Source: Gibbsiella quercinecans (lineage in GTDB: Bacteria; Pseudomonadota; Gammaproteobacteria; Enterobacterales; Enterobacteriaceae). Taken from it: a stretch of DNA of 64,000 bases. The stretch lies in NCBI RefSeq assembly GCF_002291425.1, contig NZ_CP014136.1, positions 930,001 to 994,000 on the forward strand, written 5' to 3'. Under the pieces are notes generated by a model. That model searched no databases and had not been told where the DNA came from. It saw only the letters and a list, made by a program, of their open reading frames with translations. Below are positions 1 to 9,131 of the stretch, piece after piece. A program made the translations under genes and the position numbers. Position 1 is the stretch's first letter, and each line of letters begins with the position of its first letter.

Positions 1-2619
1 ATCGTTTGCCAAAATAAGCTGCCAATCGGAATACCACTGCGAGCGAACGGAGTTAACCATCTTCTCCAACAGATCCAACGGGGTATTATAAATAGGAACA
101 ATAATTGAGAAGCGAGGACGCTGCTGCATATTATTCAATTGCTCTTCCAGATCGTATGGGCGCTGTGTCGGTATATAAACATACTCGTCTGGATGTTTAG
201 CAAAGTGATACATCCCGTCCCGATGATGGGAAATAAATGTGGCAGGCGTGGCTCTATCAACGCTGTGTGTGGCAGCAACAGAGGAATACGCCGGATGATG
301 CAAAAACCAGCTTGGCTTGAGCTTCATTGCAAGCCTGAGTAGACGCCCTTTATAGCCTTCTGGCAGACGATAGTACAGAGAACGAGCGAACTCTCTAACA
401 TTGCGTTTAACTGGCGCCATCAAAGGATGGCATGAAACTGCAGCAAGCCCTCGGTTCCCTACGCGTTTTGTAGCATGCAAGATTTTCCCTACATTCAGCT
501 TACAACGTTGCCCAATATAAAACAGCCGGTGGAACACCAGGCGAGTAGGTTTTCTCAGGAAAACCGGAACCCTTCTTCCCATCACACGCAATGGCGCTGA
601 CAGTTTCCAACTGGACGAATGCAGGATCTGCCAGACCTGATGTTCATATTCCGCCAATAATCTCGTTTGCTGAGCAATATGTTGCTCCATCACTTCAATA
701 TTATGCTGTAAGGCAGCAATCTGAGCATCTTTCGCCGAAATTTGATCATGAAATTTTTCACTATGCATCGTTTCAATTTCCTTTTGTAACGAACTAACAT
801 CATCTTTTAACCCATCGATCAATTCCATTGTCTTTCTAACTTCATCATCTTTTATAGCAAGCTGCGTTTCACTACGGAGATACTCATCTTGAATATGAGT
901 TAACTGATTCTTCAAAGCACCAACTGAAGCAATGCGCATTGGTAACTCAAGCGCAGTAAGGACTTCATAGATATTATGGCTATCCTTGTTTTCGATTGAT
1001 GCCATAAACTCTGACTCTTGATCCAAATATTTCTTTAAGTCTTCTGGTTCTATGGCAAAACCTATTTCCCTCACAACCGCATAGGAAATGTCTACAATAT
1101 TTGAAGAAGATAAATGTTGACTATATGCAACAGAGGTTAAACGCAATAACGAATGGAATATTCCTCGGAATATAGCATAACCAAGAGTGATATCCTGCTG
1201 GGCATGCCACTCCAAATCAAAAAACACGACAGAGTTATCTTTTTGTCTGATAGCATTGAATGGCATAGCATCCTGATAATGGCTCTTCAGCAAAAAATCT
1301 TTATCGTAATCTGTAGTGGCTTTTGCCATTGACAGTAAAGAATCAATCCACTCCTTTGCCCACAGTGCAACTTGCGTTAATGACCAATCGGGACGGTTGA
1401 CGATATCAACCAAATCCAACCACAAACTGTTACCTGAGTAAAAAGCATCAACGCTTTTAATACGTTGCAGAGCTGCACCTTCATGCTCATCCTGAACTAG
1501 GGGGACGCTATTCACCACTAACTCGCCATCAGAGACAACTTCAAACGTAGTGATTTTATTGAATTCGGGCAAACGTCCATCAGAATAATGATAAGCCGCT
1601 ACACCGGGCGTCAGTTCCAATTGAGTCTGTTGACTGGCAACGACCAAGAATGAGTTGGCTAAATCAACCGCCAAGCCATTACTCCATGCATTTCGAGTTC
1701 CCTGCTCAACCGAGAATAAATTTTCAGGAACACCCTGAATATCTTTATTGCTACTCTCAATAGCAAGTTGTGAAAGTTCGTGAGAATAACGCCGCCAACC
1801 TATCGGCGTAACTATAGATACAGGTAATTTATAGTCAGGCAGAGGAATATATTCCTGCGTATCTATAAATCCATTTTGATTAAGTAATGTAAGCAATTCA
1901 TGGCGACCAAATGTGGCAACGCTGCTTTCTGTATAGGAATTATTAATCCCAAACATAGGCTGCCCAACATGATCCTCATTAGCACCTGCAAAATACTTAA
2001 TACCAAGCTTATTCTCAATAGCGACGAATAGCTTTCCATCCTTAACTAAACGCTGGCGACAAAAATCCAGCAATGTATTTTGCCCATTCTTACCCAAGAA
2101 CATGCGTGCATATTCCAGTACGCCAATCAACATCACACCATCAAAAGCGCCCAAATCAGGTAAAATATCACTTGGGGAACAAATAACATCCACATTGGGC
2201 AGATCACGACAGCGTTGGCGTGCAATTTGAGCGCGCCTGAAGCTCCCCTCAACGGATACTACCTGCGCACCACATTCAGCCAAAAAACGCGTAATAGCGC
2301 CGCAACCACAACCAATTTCCAGAATGCGTTTGCCTGCAAACCATTGACGGAAAGGCTTAAGCAAATTGGAACGGCGGGAAGTAAGATGATAAGTTGATGG
2401 CCAATCCTTCATCTTGGCAGCGAGTTCCAATGAGTTTACACTGAGATCATCAGCATGCGTAACAGCATCCAACACATAGTTTTCAGCATCATCACCATCA
2501 CTGTACGCGAACTCCGGTAAAGTTGCTGGCCGCCATACATTGACGTCCTGTTCAAAAACAAAACCATTGTTTTCCAGAATTTGGTGAACTTTACTCGGTT
2601 TCAAATTTAATTCTCGCAT
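1..2619 (-). CDS. Methyltransferase / kinase-like / coiled-coil / GT2 multidomain protein, partial (3' end outside window)
   Basis: Read on the minus strand from ATG at 2619, open for 873 codons to the window edge. Residues about 85-260 are a SAM methyltransferase with motif I EIGCGCG (101-107) and VEGS (123-126). Residues about 330-500 carry a kinase-like signature, HYQDAMPFN (447-455) followed by FFDLEW (466-471). Residues about 566-665 are a heptad-rich coiled coil. A GT-A glycosyltransferase family 2 domain begins at about 837 with FSIIVPIYNT and is cut off. The start overlaps the 3' end of wzt by 29 bases, so the genes are probably translationally coupled. Methyltransferase + kinase + coiled coil is the architecture of WbdD, which caps ABC-exported O-antigens and sets chain length; the caps are read by the Wzt C-terminal domain. 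Inference: a chain-terminating enzyme fused to a glycosyltransferase. The kinase assignment is tentative. Confidence 0.85.
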   Translation of the reverse strand, partial: MRELNLKPSKVHQILENNGFVFEQDVNVWRPATLPEFAYSDGDDAENYVLDAVTHADDLSVNSLELAAKMKDWPSTYHLTSRRSNLLKPFRQWFAGKRILEIGCGCGAITRFLAECGAQVVSVEGSFRRAQIARQRCRDLPNVDVICSPSDILPDLGAFDGVMLIGVLEYARMFLGKNGQNTLLDFCRQRLVKDGKLFVAIENKLGIKYFAGANEDHVGQPMFGINNSYTESSVATFGRHELLTLLNQNGFIDTQEYIPLPDYKLPVSIVTPIGWRRYSHELSQLAIESSNKDIQGVPENLFSVEQGTRNAWSNGLAVDLANSFLVVASQQTQLELTPGVAAYHYSDGRLPEFNKITTFEVVSDGELVVNSVPLVQDEHEGAALQRIKSVDAFYSGNSLWLDLVDIVNRPDWSLTQVALWAKEWIDSLLSMAKATTDYDKDFLLKSHYQDAMPFNAIRQKDNSVVFFDLEWHAQQDITLGYAIFRGIFHSLLRLTSVAYSQHLSSSNIVDISYAVVREIGFAIEPEDLKKYLDQESEFMASIENKDSHNIYEVLTALELPMRIASVGALKNQLTHIQDEYLRSETQLAIKDDEVRKTMELIDGLKDDVSSLQKEIETMHSEKFHDQISAKDAQIAALQHNIEVMEQHIAQQTRLLAEYEHQVWQILHSSSWKLSAPLRVMGRRVPVFLRKPTRLVFHRLFYIGQRCKLNVGKILHATKRVGNRGLAAVSCHPLMAPVKRNVREFARSLYYRLPEGYKGRLLRLAMKLKPSWFLHHPAYSSVAATHSVDRATPATFISHHRDGMYHFAKHPDEYVYIPTQRPYDLEEQLNNMQQRPRFSIIVPIYNTPLDLLEKMVNSVRSQWYSDWQLILAND

Positions 2620-3982
2620 TTAAATCAGCCAAACCAGTGAATGTTTTTACAGGGCCTATAGCCAAATGAATTGAATCGTAACGGCGATCATGAGGAATAA
2701 TTTCACCTTCAGTCGAGCTACTGGCTATACCCACAGAGACAAAATAATCCCCCTCAAACAACATAACAGGGAGCGTCACCGTAATAACGGCATCTTTACC
2801 GGGCATACCTGCATCAAGAGTATCAATAGACTGCCATTCTGAGTTGGTATTATAAATTGTCACTCCCTCTTTAGTTTTTACTGCAAAACCAAAGATAGGC
2901 CGTACTATCATGTTGTTAAAAACAACTCTGAATGAAAATAAGATTTCTTTCTTGGGAGAGATATTGCTTGGGTAAGACTCACCCTCCTGTTCCAGATAGA
3001 AATCAACCAGCTCCGCACTGCGGTCTCCCCAACGATATTCCGATGGATTATAGTTAGGTCGTTTATCATACAAACCATTCAGATGGCTGAACAAAGGCAG
3101 TTTTTCGGCACTCGCATTTTTGGCAACACTCTCACGAACGGCAAGCTGTTTTTCACCTGCAACCGCAATCTCCAACTGCTTGTTAATTTCGTCACGTTCG
3201 CTATCTGCCGTTTTTTTCTTGCCAAAAAGAATATCCAGATAACGGTTTACTATATCCCGTGGTTGCCCCTGAGCTTGTACAACACCGCCATCCAGCAGTA
3301 AAGCACGATCACAATGCGTAACAATTTGCTCTGTCGCATGAGATACAAACAGAATAGAAGTGCCATCCTGCTTCAGTTTCTTGAGGCGAGCAAAACATTT
3401 GGCTTGAAATTTAGCATCACCCACAGCTAACGCTTCATCAACAATAAGAATTTCCGGATCTATCTGCGCCTGAACTGCAAATGCCAAACGTACCAACATA
3501 CCGCTGGAATAGGCTCTCACTGGAGAATCGATAAAATGGCCGATGTCAGCAAAAGACAAGATATCATCTAACTTATCTTCCGTCTCTTCATGCGACAACC
3601 CGAGCAAAGAGGCATTAAGATAAACATTCTCTCGCCCGGTAAAATCTGCGTTAAATCCTGCCCCTAACTCAAGTAAAGCGGCAACGCGCCCATTAACATT
3701 TACGCTGCCAGAACTTGGCGACAGCGTACCGGCGATAATCTGCAGTAATGTTGACTTACCTGAACCATTCCTGCCCACGATCCCCATGGTTTGCCCTTTA
3801 GGCAACTCAAAGGAGACGTCTTTCAGTGCCCAAAAATCTTCGTGGTAAACACTCGGGGTTTTCCCTAACTTTTGCTCAATACGCGGCATAATGAACTGCT
3901 TAAGCCGCCGAGCAGGGCTTTCGTATACCTGGTAGCACTTATCAACATTATTTATTTGAATCGCATATTCATTAGAGGACAT
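2591..3982 (-). CDS. wzt: Polysaccharide ABC transporter ATP-binding protein Wzt with C-terminal glycan-binding domain
   Basis: Cytoplasmic ATPase that energises export of undecaprenyl-linked O-polysaccharide through Wzm. The N-terminal half has Walker A GRNGSGKST, signature YSSGM, Walker B ILIVDEALAVGD and switch FVSHA. The long second half, including the RWGDRSAELVDF stretch, is the Wzt C-terminal domain that recognises the modified non-reducing end of the glycan. ATG at 3982 is preferred over the longer frame start at 4018: it follows an AAGG about 8 bases upstream and gives only an 11-base overlap with wzm. 463 residues. Downstream, the capping-type methyltransferase gene overlaps its end, which fits a transporter that exports only capped chains. 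Identification is firm; the glycan is unknown. Confidence 0.95.
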   Translation of the reverse strand: MSSNEYAIQINNVDKCYQVYESPARRLKQFIMPRIEQKLGKTPSVYHEDFWALKDVSFELPKGQTMGIVGRNGSGKSTLLQIIAGTLSPSSGSVNVNGRVAALLELGAGFNADFTGRENVYLNASLLGLSHEETEDKLDDILSFADIGHFIDSPVRAYSSGMLVRLAFAVQAQIDPEILIVDEALAVGDAKFQAKCFARLKKLKQDGTSILFVSHATEQIVTHCDRALLLDGGVVQAQGQPRDIVNRYLDILFGKKKTADSERDEINKQLEIAVAGEKQLAVRESVAKNASAEKLPLFSHLNGLYDKRPNYNPSEYRWGDRSAELVDFYLEQEGESYPSNISPKKEILFSFRVVFNNMIVRPIFGFAVKTKEGVTIYNTNSEWQSIDTLDAGMPGKDAVITVTLPVMLFEGDYFVSVGIASSSTEGEIIPHDRRYDSIHLAIGPVKTFTGLADLNARIKFETE

Positions 3983-4805
3983 CAGCAAAACCTTTTCTTG
4001 TCTTCTGGAACCAGACATATCCCAGCCACATTACCAACAATGAGATTATTGAGTAAATTCCCAAGCCCACGAAATCGGGCAATTTTCCCCAGATCAACAC
4101 GGCTCTCGCCTGTTCAATGATAAAGGTGAGTGGATTCATCATAATCACGGGCCTTAGTGCTTCAGGCAAGGAAGATATTGGATAAAAAACTGGCGACAAG
4201 AACATCATTACCGTCATCAAAATAGTGATTGTCTGGCCGACATCCCGAACATAAACACCCAGTGATGCCAAGAACCAGCTCAATCCCAACGTTAAAAAAA
4301 TTAATGGAATAATCACCAGCGGCAAGAAAAGCAGGGTCCAATGAACATAGCCATTAAAGATGAAGAATGCGCTAATCAAAACCACAAGGCTGATAAAGCT
4401 ATGGAACAATACGCCGCCCATGGCAACCAACGGTAACGTTTCAAGCGGGAAAATGACCTTTTTTACATAGTTAACATTGCTAATAATCAGACTTGGTGAC
4501 CGATTTAGCACTTCTGCAAAAAGACTATGGACAATTAGCCCAACAAACAAGATGACAGCAAACTGCGTTTTAGATTCATTGACTGCAGCTCCAGCCCATC
4601 TAGCCTTAAAAACAACTGAAAAAACAAGTGTGTAAACAGCCAACATGAAAACAGGGTTGATAAACGACCATAGTATGCCCATAAATGAACCGCGATAACG
4701 GCCAACCACTTCACGTTTTATCATCTGATAGATCAGGTGCCGGTTAGACCATGATGATCCGAACAGAGAAACTAATGAGTAAGGTTTATCAGTATGTGGA
4801 TTCAT
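3972..4805 (-). CDS. wzm: Polysaccharide ABC transporter permease Wzm
   Basis: Inner-membrane ABC-2 permease, 277 residues with about six membrane segments, that forms the channel for O-polysaccharide with Wzt. The start of the protein has the typical amphipathic region followed by KREVVGRYRGSFMGILW, a conserved stretch of Wzm/TagG-type permeases. An AGAGAT Shine-Dalgarno-like sequence precedes ATG at 4805. Its stop overlaps the wzt start, so the two are one transcriptional unit. It is the first gene after a 764-base leader, so the wzm-wzt operon may have its own promoter in addition to read-through from rfbD. Confidence 0.93.
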   Translation of the reverse strand: MNPHTDKPYSLVSLFGSSWSNRHLIYQMIKREVVGRYRGSFMGILWSFINPVFMLAVYTLVFSVVFKARWAGAAVNESKTQFAVILFVGLIVHSLFAEVLNRSPSLIISNVNYVKKVIFPLETLPLVAMGGVLFHSFISLVVLISAFFIFNGYVHWTLLFLPLVIIPLIFLTLGLSWFLASLGVYVRDVGQTITILMTVMMFLSPVFYPISSLPEALRPVIMMNPLTFIIEQARAVLIWGKLPDFVGLGIYSIISLLVMWLGYVWFQKTRKGFADVL

Positions 4806-5033
4806 TACAAATCTCTTTTAGTTGTTACTAAATAATCGTTCGTACCCAAGATCAAAAAAATGCAAGATCATGATAAATAGTAGAATTCATTAAAAAACGT
4901 AATGATTTCTGTATGGCATAGTGTCGATATGCGTCATTAGATACATTACATTATCCATATACACATAAGATGGGATGCTTTTGAGTACAGATGCCAATCG
5001 CTCGCAACTTCGCACCCCTCTCATAGTCTCTGC

Positions 5034-5048
5034 GGTCATAATATGACC
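5034..5048. promoter_or_regulatory. Perfect palindrome GGTCATA-A-TATGACC, possible operator
   Basis: A 7-base arm, one central base and the exact reverse complement, lying in the leader upstream of wzm. The size and symmetry fit a dimeric regulator site. The binding protein is unknown and a chance palindrome is possible in AT-rich DNA. Confidence 0.3.
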
Positions 5049-5094
5049 AATCCCCATACCCGATGAAATCCCACACGCCTACGCATTTTAATGT

Positions 5095-5121
5095 AAAAAG
5101 CCCCGGACATCCCCCCGAGGC
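5095..5121 (-). terminator. Intrinsic terminator or attenuator in the wzm leader
   Basis: On the minus strand GCCTCGG (5121-5115) pairs with CCGGGGC (5106-5100), 7 pairs with one G-U, and is followed at once by TTTTT (5099-5095). The hairpin directly follows a JUMPstart-like core, so it may act as an attenuator for wzm-wzt and not as a simple end of transcription. Confidence 0.5.
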
Positions 5122-5511
5122 CAGCTACCAAGTGACAGGTTTGCTCAACAAGCATTGAAAATTGCTTCATCAAACTAATTTTTAACCCAAAGTACATAAT
5201 TTTCGATCCAATCATTCTACCCCGATATCTGCATCATTCAAAATAAGACATATCTCGTTAGCAAGATCATAATAATCGATGTGTTTTCATACAAAATCAG
5301 TGAATTCTGAAAGGTCTGCCAGATGATGACAAAAATAAAAAACCATACAAAACAACTTATTACGCAACATATCACATCGATTATTACTTATTCTTTCATT
5401 AAAAAATTTTCTACATAACAAAGATAACGAAAGTGACCATCCGCAAAACCGCAATTTGCGGAAAGATACATACAGTTACAATTAGTTAATGTACAAAAAA
5501 TGAAAGTACCA

Positions 5512-5547
5512 TAAATAAAAAAGGCTAGCGTTATTTTACGCCAACCT
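5512..5547 (-). terminator. Rho-independent terminator after rfbD (copy 1)
   Basis: On the minus strand AGGTTGGCGT pairs with ACGCTAGCCT (10 pairs, two G-U) around a 6-base loop, followed by TTTTTTATTT. It starts 23 bases past the rfbD stop codon. Confidence 0.75.
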
Positions 5548-5569
5548 TTCCTATCGAATAATACATCAG

Positions 5570-6445
5570 TTAAATGGTTGACGAATTATTTATAATTTTC
5601 GCAATGACATCGTCAATTCGTTCGTGCCACATCGACAACGTTACACCTTGGCTATTAATTTTCCTGCAATTCATCACTGAATACTTCGGCCTCTTGGCTG
5701 GCGTTGGATACTGTTCCGTGGTAATTCCGTTAATCTGCGGTTTTGCTGCCAGTACACCTGACTTGAGCGCAGATACAAAAATCACTTCGGCAAACTCATT
5801 CCACGCCACTTCCTTATCACCACAGAAGTGATAAATCCCACCCTCGGCTTCTTTCTGCAGCAAATCGATAATCGCCTGGGCGATATCACCGGCATAGGTC
5901 GGGCAGCCGTATTGATCGGCTACAATACCCAACGTATCGCGATCTTTCGCCAGGCGCAGCATGGTTTTCACAAAGTTATTACCATACTCACTGAACACCC
6001 AGGCGGTACGGATAATAATCGCTTCCGGCAGCACCCCGGCAACTGCCAGTTCACCGTCCAGCTTGGTCTGGCCATACACGCCCAGTGGGTTGGTCACATC
6101 CGTTTCCACATACGGGGTCGTTGCTTTGCCGTCAAAGACATAGTCCGTGGACACATGCACCAGCCGCGCACCCGCCTCTTTTGCCGCCAGCGCCAGGTTC
6201 TTCGGCCCGGTGGCATTTATCAAGGCCGCCAGTTCCGGCTCGGTTTCCGCCTTGTCCACCGCGGTATACGCCGCCGCGTTCACGATAACATTCGGCTGAT
6301 ACTGCGCGACCGCCTGTTTTACCTTGTCCAGATCGGTGATATCCAGCGTGTCCGAATCCGTCGCCCACACGTCCCAGCTCGCCGGCAGGCGATCCTGGAA
6401 ACAGCTGCCCAACTGCCCTTTTGAACCGGTCAATAACACTTTCAT
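5570..6445 (-). CDS. rfbD: dTDP-4-dehydrorhamnose reductase, copy 1
   Basis: RmlD, last enzyme of dTDP-L-rhamnose synthesis: NAD(P)H reduction of dTDP-4-keto-L-rhamnose in the cytoplasm. 291 residues with the Rossmann start GSKGQLGSCF, a VSTDYVFDG stretch and the short-chain-reductase YGQTK Tyr/Lys pair. Its ATG overlaps the rfbC stop as ATGA (6442-6445). The last 70 or so residues differ strongly from copy 2 at 19656 while the rest is nearly identical, placing a recombination breakpoint near 5785. Confidence 0.95.
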   Translation of the reverse strand: MKVLLTGSKGQLGSCFQDRLPASWDVWATDSDTLDITDLDKVKQAVAQYQPNVIVNAAAYTAVDKAETEPELAALINATGPKNLALAAKEAGARLVHVSTDYVFDGKATTPYVETDVTNPLGVYGQTKLDGELAVAGVLPEAIIIRTAWVFSEYGNNFVKTMLRLAKDRDTLGIVADQYGCPTYAGDIAQAIIDLLQKEAEGGIYHFCGDKEVAWNEFAEVIFVSALKSGVLAAKPQINGITTEQYPTPAKRPKYSVMNCRKINSQGVTLSMWHERIDDVIAKIINNSSTI

Positions 6446-6978
6446 TTCGCCAGCTCCTTCAGGCGCTTGCCCACCTTGTCTTTCTCGGAAAGCAGCGGAT
6501 TATCGATCGGCCAGTCAATGCCCACATCCGGATCGTTCCACAACAGGCAACCTTCATGTGCCGGGTTATAGTAATCCGTGCATTTGTATTCAAAATCCGC
6601 CGTGTCGGAGAGCACCACAAAACCGTGCGCCAACCCTGGCGGCACCCAGAACTGGGTTTTGTTTTCTTCAGACAGGAGCACCCCTTCCCAGGCACCGTAC
6701 GTCGGCGAGTCCGGGCGAATATCCACCGCCACGTCAAACACTTCACCACGCACCACACGCACAAGTTTGCCCTGCGGGTTCACCTTCTGGAAATGCAAAC
6801 CCCGCAGCACCCCTTTGGAGGAGCGGGAATGGTTGTCTTGCACAAAATCCAGATCGATATTCAGCATCTCCTGATAGCGTTTCTTCTCAAAGGTTTCCAG
6901 GAAAAAGCCGCGTGCATCACCAAACACCTTTGGCTGGATGATTTTTACGCCATCAATTTTTGTATCCGTGACCTGCAT
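6442..6978 (-). CDS. rfbC: dTDP-4-dehydrorhamnose 3,5-epimerase, copy 1
   Basis: RmlC, a dimeric cupin epimerase, 178 residues from the ATG at 6978, one base after the rfbA stop; the longer frame upstream is rfbA coding sequence read out of frame. The catalytic His62 in RGLHFQ and the WVPPGLAHGF cupin strand are visible. The coding sequence is identical to copy 2 (20507-21043) at every base compared by eye, which marks it as the centre of a gene-conversion tract. Confidence 0.96.
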   Translation of the reverse strand: MQVTDTKIDGVKIIQPKVFGDARGFFLETFEKKRYQEMLNIDLDFVQDNHSRSSKGVLRGLHFQKVNPQGKLVRVVRGEVFDVAVDIRPDSPTYGAWEGVLLSEENKTQFWVPPGLAHGFVVLSDTADFEYKCTDYYNPAHEGCLLWNDPDVGIDWPIDNPLLSEKDKVGKRLKELAK

Positions 6979-6979
6979 G

Positions 6980-7849
6980 TTATTTATCTCCCACCAGATT
7001 CGCCAAATATTGCCCATAAAGTGTTTTGCTCAGCAGTTTGGCTTCGGCAGCCACCTGCTCCCGTGCCAGCCAACCCTTGCGGAAGGCAATTTCTTCCAGG
7101 CACGCCACTTTAAACCCCTGGCGCTTTTCAATGGTGTGGACAAACTGCGAGGCTTCAATCAGGCTGTCGTGCGTGCCGGTATCCAGCCAGGCAAAACCAC
7201 GGCCCAGCAGTTCAACGTTCAGGTTGCCCTGGTCTAAATACATCTGGTTCAGGGTGGTGATTTCCAGCTCACCGCGGTGAGAAGGCTTCACCTGCTTCGC
7301 CATTTCCACCACCTTGTTGTCATAAAAATAAAGCCCGGTCACCGCCCAGTTGGATTTCGGTACCGCAGGTTTTTCTTCAATAGACAGCGCGCGGAAATTC
7401 TCATCAAAATCCACCACGCCAAAGCGCTCGGGATCCATCACCTGGTAGCCAAACACCGTGGCGCCTTCTTCACGGGCCACCACATTTTCCAGCTTGCGAC
7501 CAAAACTTTCGCCAAAGTAAATATTATCGCCCAATACCAATGCGCAACGGTCGCCATCAATAAATTCTTCGCCAATCAGGAACGCCTGCGCCAAACCGTC
7601 TGGGCTGGGTTGCACTTCGTAACTTAACTTGATGCCAAACCGGCTGCCGTCACCCAACAGGCGTTGAAACGACGGCATATCTTCAGGTGTACTGATAAGC
7701 AAAATATCGCGGATCCCTGCCAGCATCAGCACGGAGATGGGATAATACACCATCGGCTTATCGTAAATCGGCAGCAGTTGCTTGGATACGCCGCGTGTAA
7801 TCGGGTATAGGCGCGTTCCAGAACCACCCGCTAAAACAATGCCCTTCAT
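6980..7849 (-). CDS. rfbA: Glucose-1-phosphate thymidylyltransferase, copy 1
   Basis: RmlA makes dTDP-glucose from dTTP and glucose-1-phosphate, the first step of the rhamnose pathway. 289 residues, the usual family length. The nucleotide-binding [11 protein letters not shown] and the following [12 protein letters not shown] are intact. AGGAGA lies upstream of the ATG. Differs from copy 2 by only about five residues. Confidence 0.96.
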   Translation of the reverse strand: MKGIVLAGGSGTRLYPITRGVSKQLLPIYDKPMVYYPISVLMLAGIRDILLISTPEDMPSFQRLLGDGSRFGIKLSYEVQPSPDGLAQAFLIGEEFIDGDRCALVLGDNIYFGESFGRKLENVVAREEGATVFGYQVMDPERFGVVDFDENFRALSIEEKPAVPKSNWAVTGLYFYDNKVVEMAKQVKPSHRGELEITTLNQMYLDQGNLNVELLGRGFAWLDTGTHDSLIEASQFVHTIEKRQGFKVACLEEIAFRKGWLAREQVAAEAKLLSKTLYGQYLANLVGDK

Positions 7850-7868
7850 AGGGTTTTCTCCTGATTAT

Positions 7869-8933
7869 TTAACGGGTTAATCCTAAGCGCTCGCCAGCGT
7901 AAGAACCGTCTTTAACACGGCTCCACCATTCTTCGTTTGCCAGATACCACTCCACCGTTTTGCGGATACCGCTTTCAAACGTTTCCTGCGGTTTCCAGCC
8001 CAGCTCTGCCGCAATTTTTGAAGCATCAATCGCATAGCGCATATCGTGGCCGGGGCGATCGGTCACGTAGGTGATCAGATCTTCATAGTGGCCGATACCT
8101 TGCGGTTTGTTGGGCACCATCTCGTCCAGCAGGCGGCAAATGGTTTGCACCACTTCAATGTTTTTACGCTCGTTGTGGCCACCGATGTTGTAGGTTTCCC
8201 CCACCTCACCTTCGGTCACCACTTTGTACAGGGCGCGGGCGTGATCCTCCACGTACAGCCAATCGCGGATCTGGGCGCCATTGCCGTAAACCGGCAACGG
8301 TTTACCATCCAGCGCATTCAGGATGATCAACGGGATCAGTTTTTCCGGGAAGTGATACGGCCCATAGTTATTCGAGCAGTTGGTTACGACGGTTGGCAGG
8401 CCATAGGTACGCAGCCAGGCGCGCACCAGATGATCGCTGGCGGCTTTGGAAGCGGAATACGGGCTGCTCGGGGCATAAGGTGTGGTTTCGGTGAACAGAT
8501 CGTCCGTGCCGTGCAGATCGCCATACACTTCGTCGGTAGAAATATGATGGAAGCGGAAGGCCTGTTTAGCGTCTTCACCCAGCGTATTCCAGTACTGGCG
8601 CGCCGCTTCCAGCAGCGTATAGGTGCCCACGATATTGGTTTCGATAAAGGCCGCCGGCCCATCAATAGAGCGGTCAACGTGGCTTTCCGCTGCCAGATGC
8701 ATTACCGCGTCCGGCTTGAACGCATTGAATACACGATCCAGTTCACTGCGGTTACAAATGTCGACCTGTTCAAATGAATAACGTTCGCTGCCAACAATCG
8801 GGGCCAGCGACTCAAGATTACCGGCGTAGGTCAGACTATCCATAACCAGGATCTGGTCTTGTGTATTGCCAATGATATGCCGTGCAACGGCAGAGCCAAT
8901 GAACCCGGCACCGCCAGTAACGATAATTCTCAT
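7869..8933 (-). CDS. rfbB: dTDP-glucose 4,6-dehydratase, copy 1
   Basis: RmlB, NAD-dependent short-chain dehydratase, 354 residues from the ATG at 8933, preceded by AGAGGGA; an in-frame extension to 9080 lacks homology and is rejected. GGAGFIGS (NAD binding), the catalytic STDEVYG and YSASK motifs are present. The first 60 or so residues differ from copy 2 at many positions, and after about codon 60 the two proteins are nearly identical, so a conversion breakpoint lies near 8755. Confidence 0.95.
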   Translation of the reverse strand: MRIIVTGGAGFIGSAVARHIIGNTQDQILVMDSLTYAGNLESLAPIVGSERYSFEQVDICNRSELDRVFNAFKPDAVMHLAAESHVDRSIDGPAAFIETNIVGTYTLLEAARQYWNTLGEDAKQAFRFHHISTDEVYGDLHGTDDLFTETTPYAPSSPYSASKAASDHLVRAWLRTYGLPTVVTNCSNNYGPYHFPEKLIPLIILNALDGKPLPVYGNGAQIRDWLYVEDHARALYKVVTEGEVGETYNIGGHNERKNIEVVQTICRLLDEMVPNKPQGIGHYEDLITYVTDRPGHDMRYAIDASKIAAELGWKPQETFESGIRKTVEWYLANEEWWSRVKDGSYAGERLGLTR

Positions 8934-9131
8934 AAATCCCTCTGAACAACAAATTACGGTTATATAAACCATAAATTTTATGTTTAGCAATATAAAATCA
9001 TGCCGATGACTGCTCGTCAGGGCTCTTACCGCGAACAGATAGCTTGCAATCCCGTAGAGAAAACCCGGAATAATACGCAAAATGATAAACCATCGCTACC
9101 TGTCCGTTTCTTGATAACGTTACAAAATGCC

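Larger units (their letters stand above)
4806..5569 (-). promoter_or_regulatory. Long AT-rich leader between rfbD and wzm
   Basis: 764 bases without a credible gene. From right to left (transcription direction) it holds the rfbD terminator (5512-5547), a JUMPstart-like core TTGGTAGCTG (5122-5131) abutting a second hairpin with a T-tract (5095-5121), and a perfect palindrome (5034-5048). The wzm-wzt promoter presumably lies here, but no convincing -10/-35 pair was identified by eye. Confidence 0.5.
5785..8755 (-). repeat. Direct repeat rml-1 (about 2.97 kb, pair of 19850-22820)
   Basis: Most of rfbBACD is repeated 14,065 bases to the right with no net insertion or deletion across rfbD, rfbC, rfbA and rfbB. 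Positions 6380-6992 match 20445-21057 without a visible difference (613 bases). Both ends fade abruptly inside rfbD and rfbB coding sequence. Confidence 0.9.

Noticed and set aside
5828-6424. Long plus-strand frames across the rfb operons (also 7277-7627, 8046-8777, 20486-21178, 22111-22872)
   Set aside because: Antisense shadows of GC-rich coding sequence; they duplicate exactly in both rfb copies and have no ribosome sites or family resemblance.
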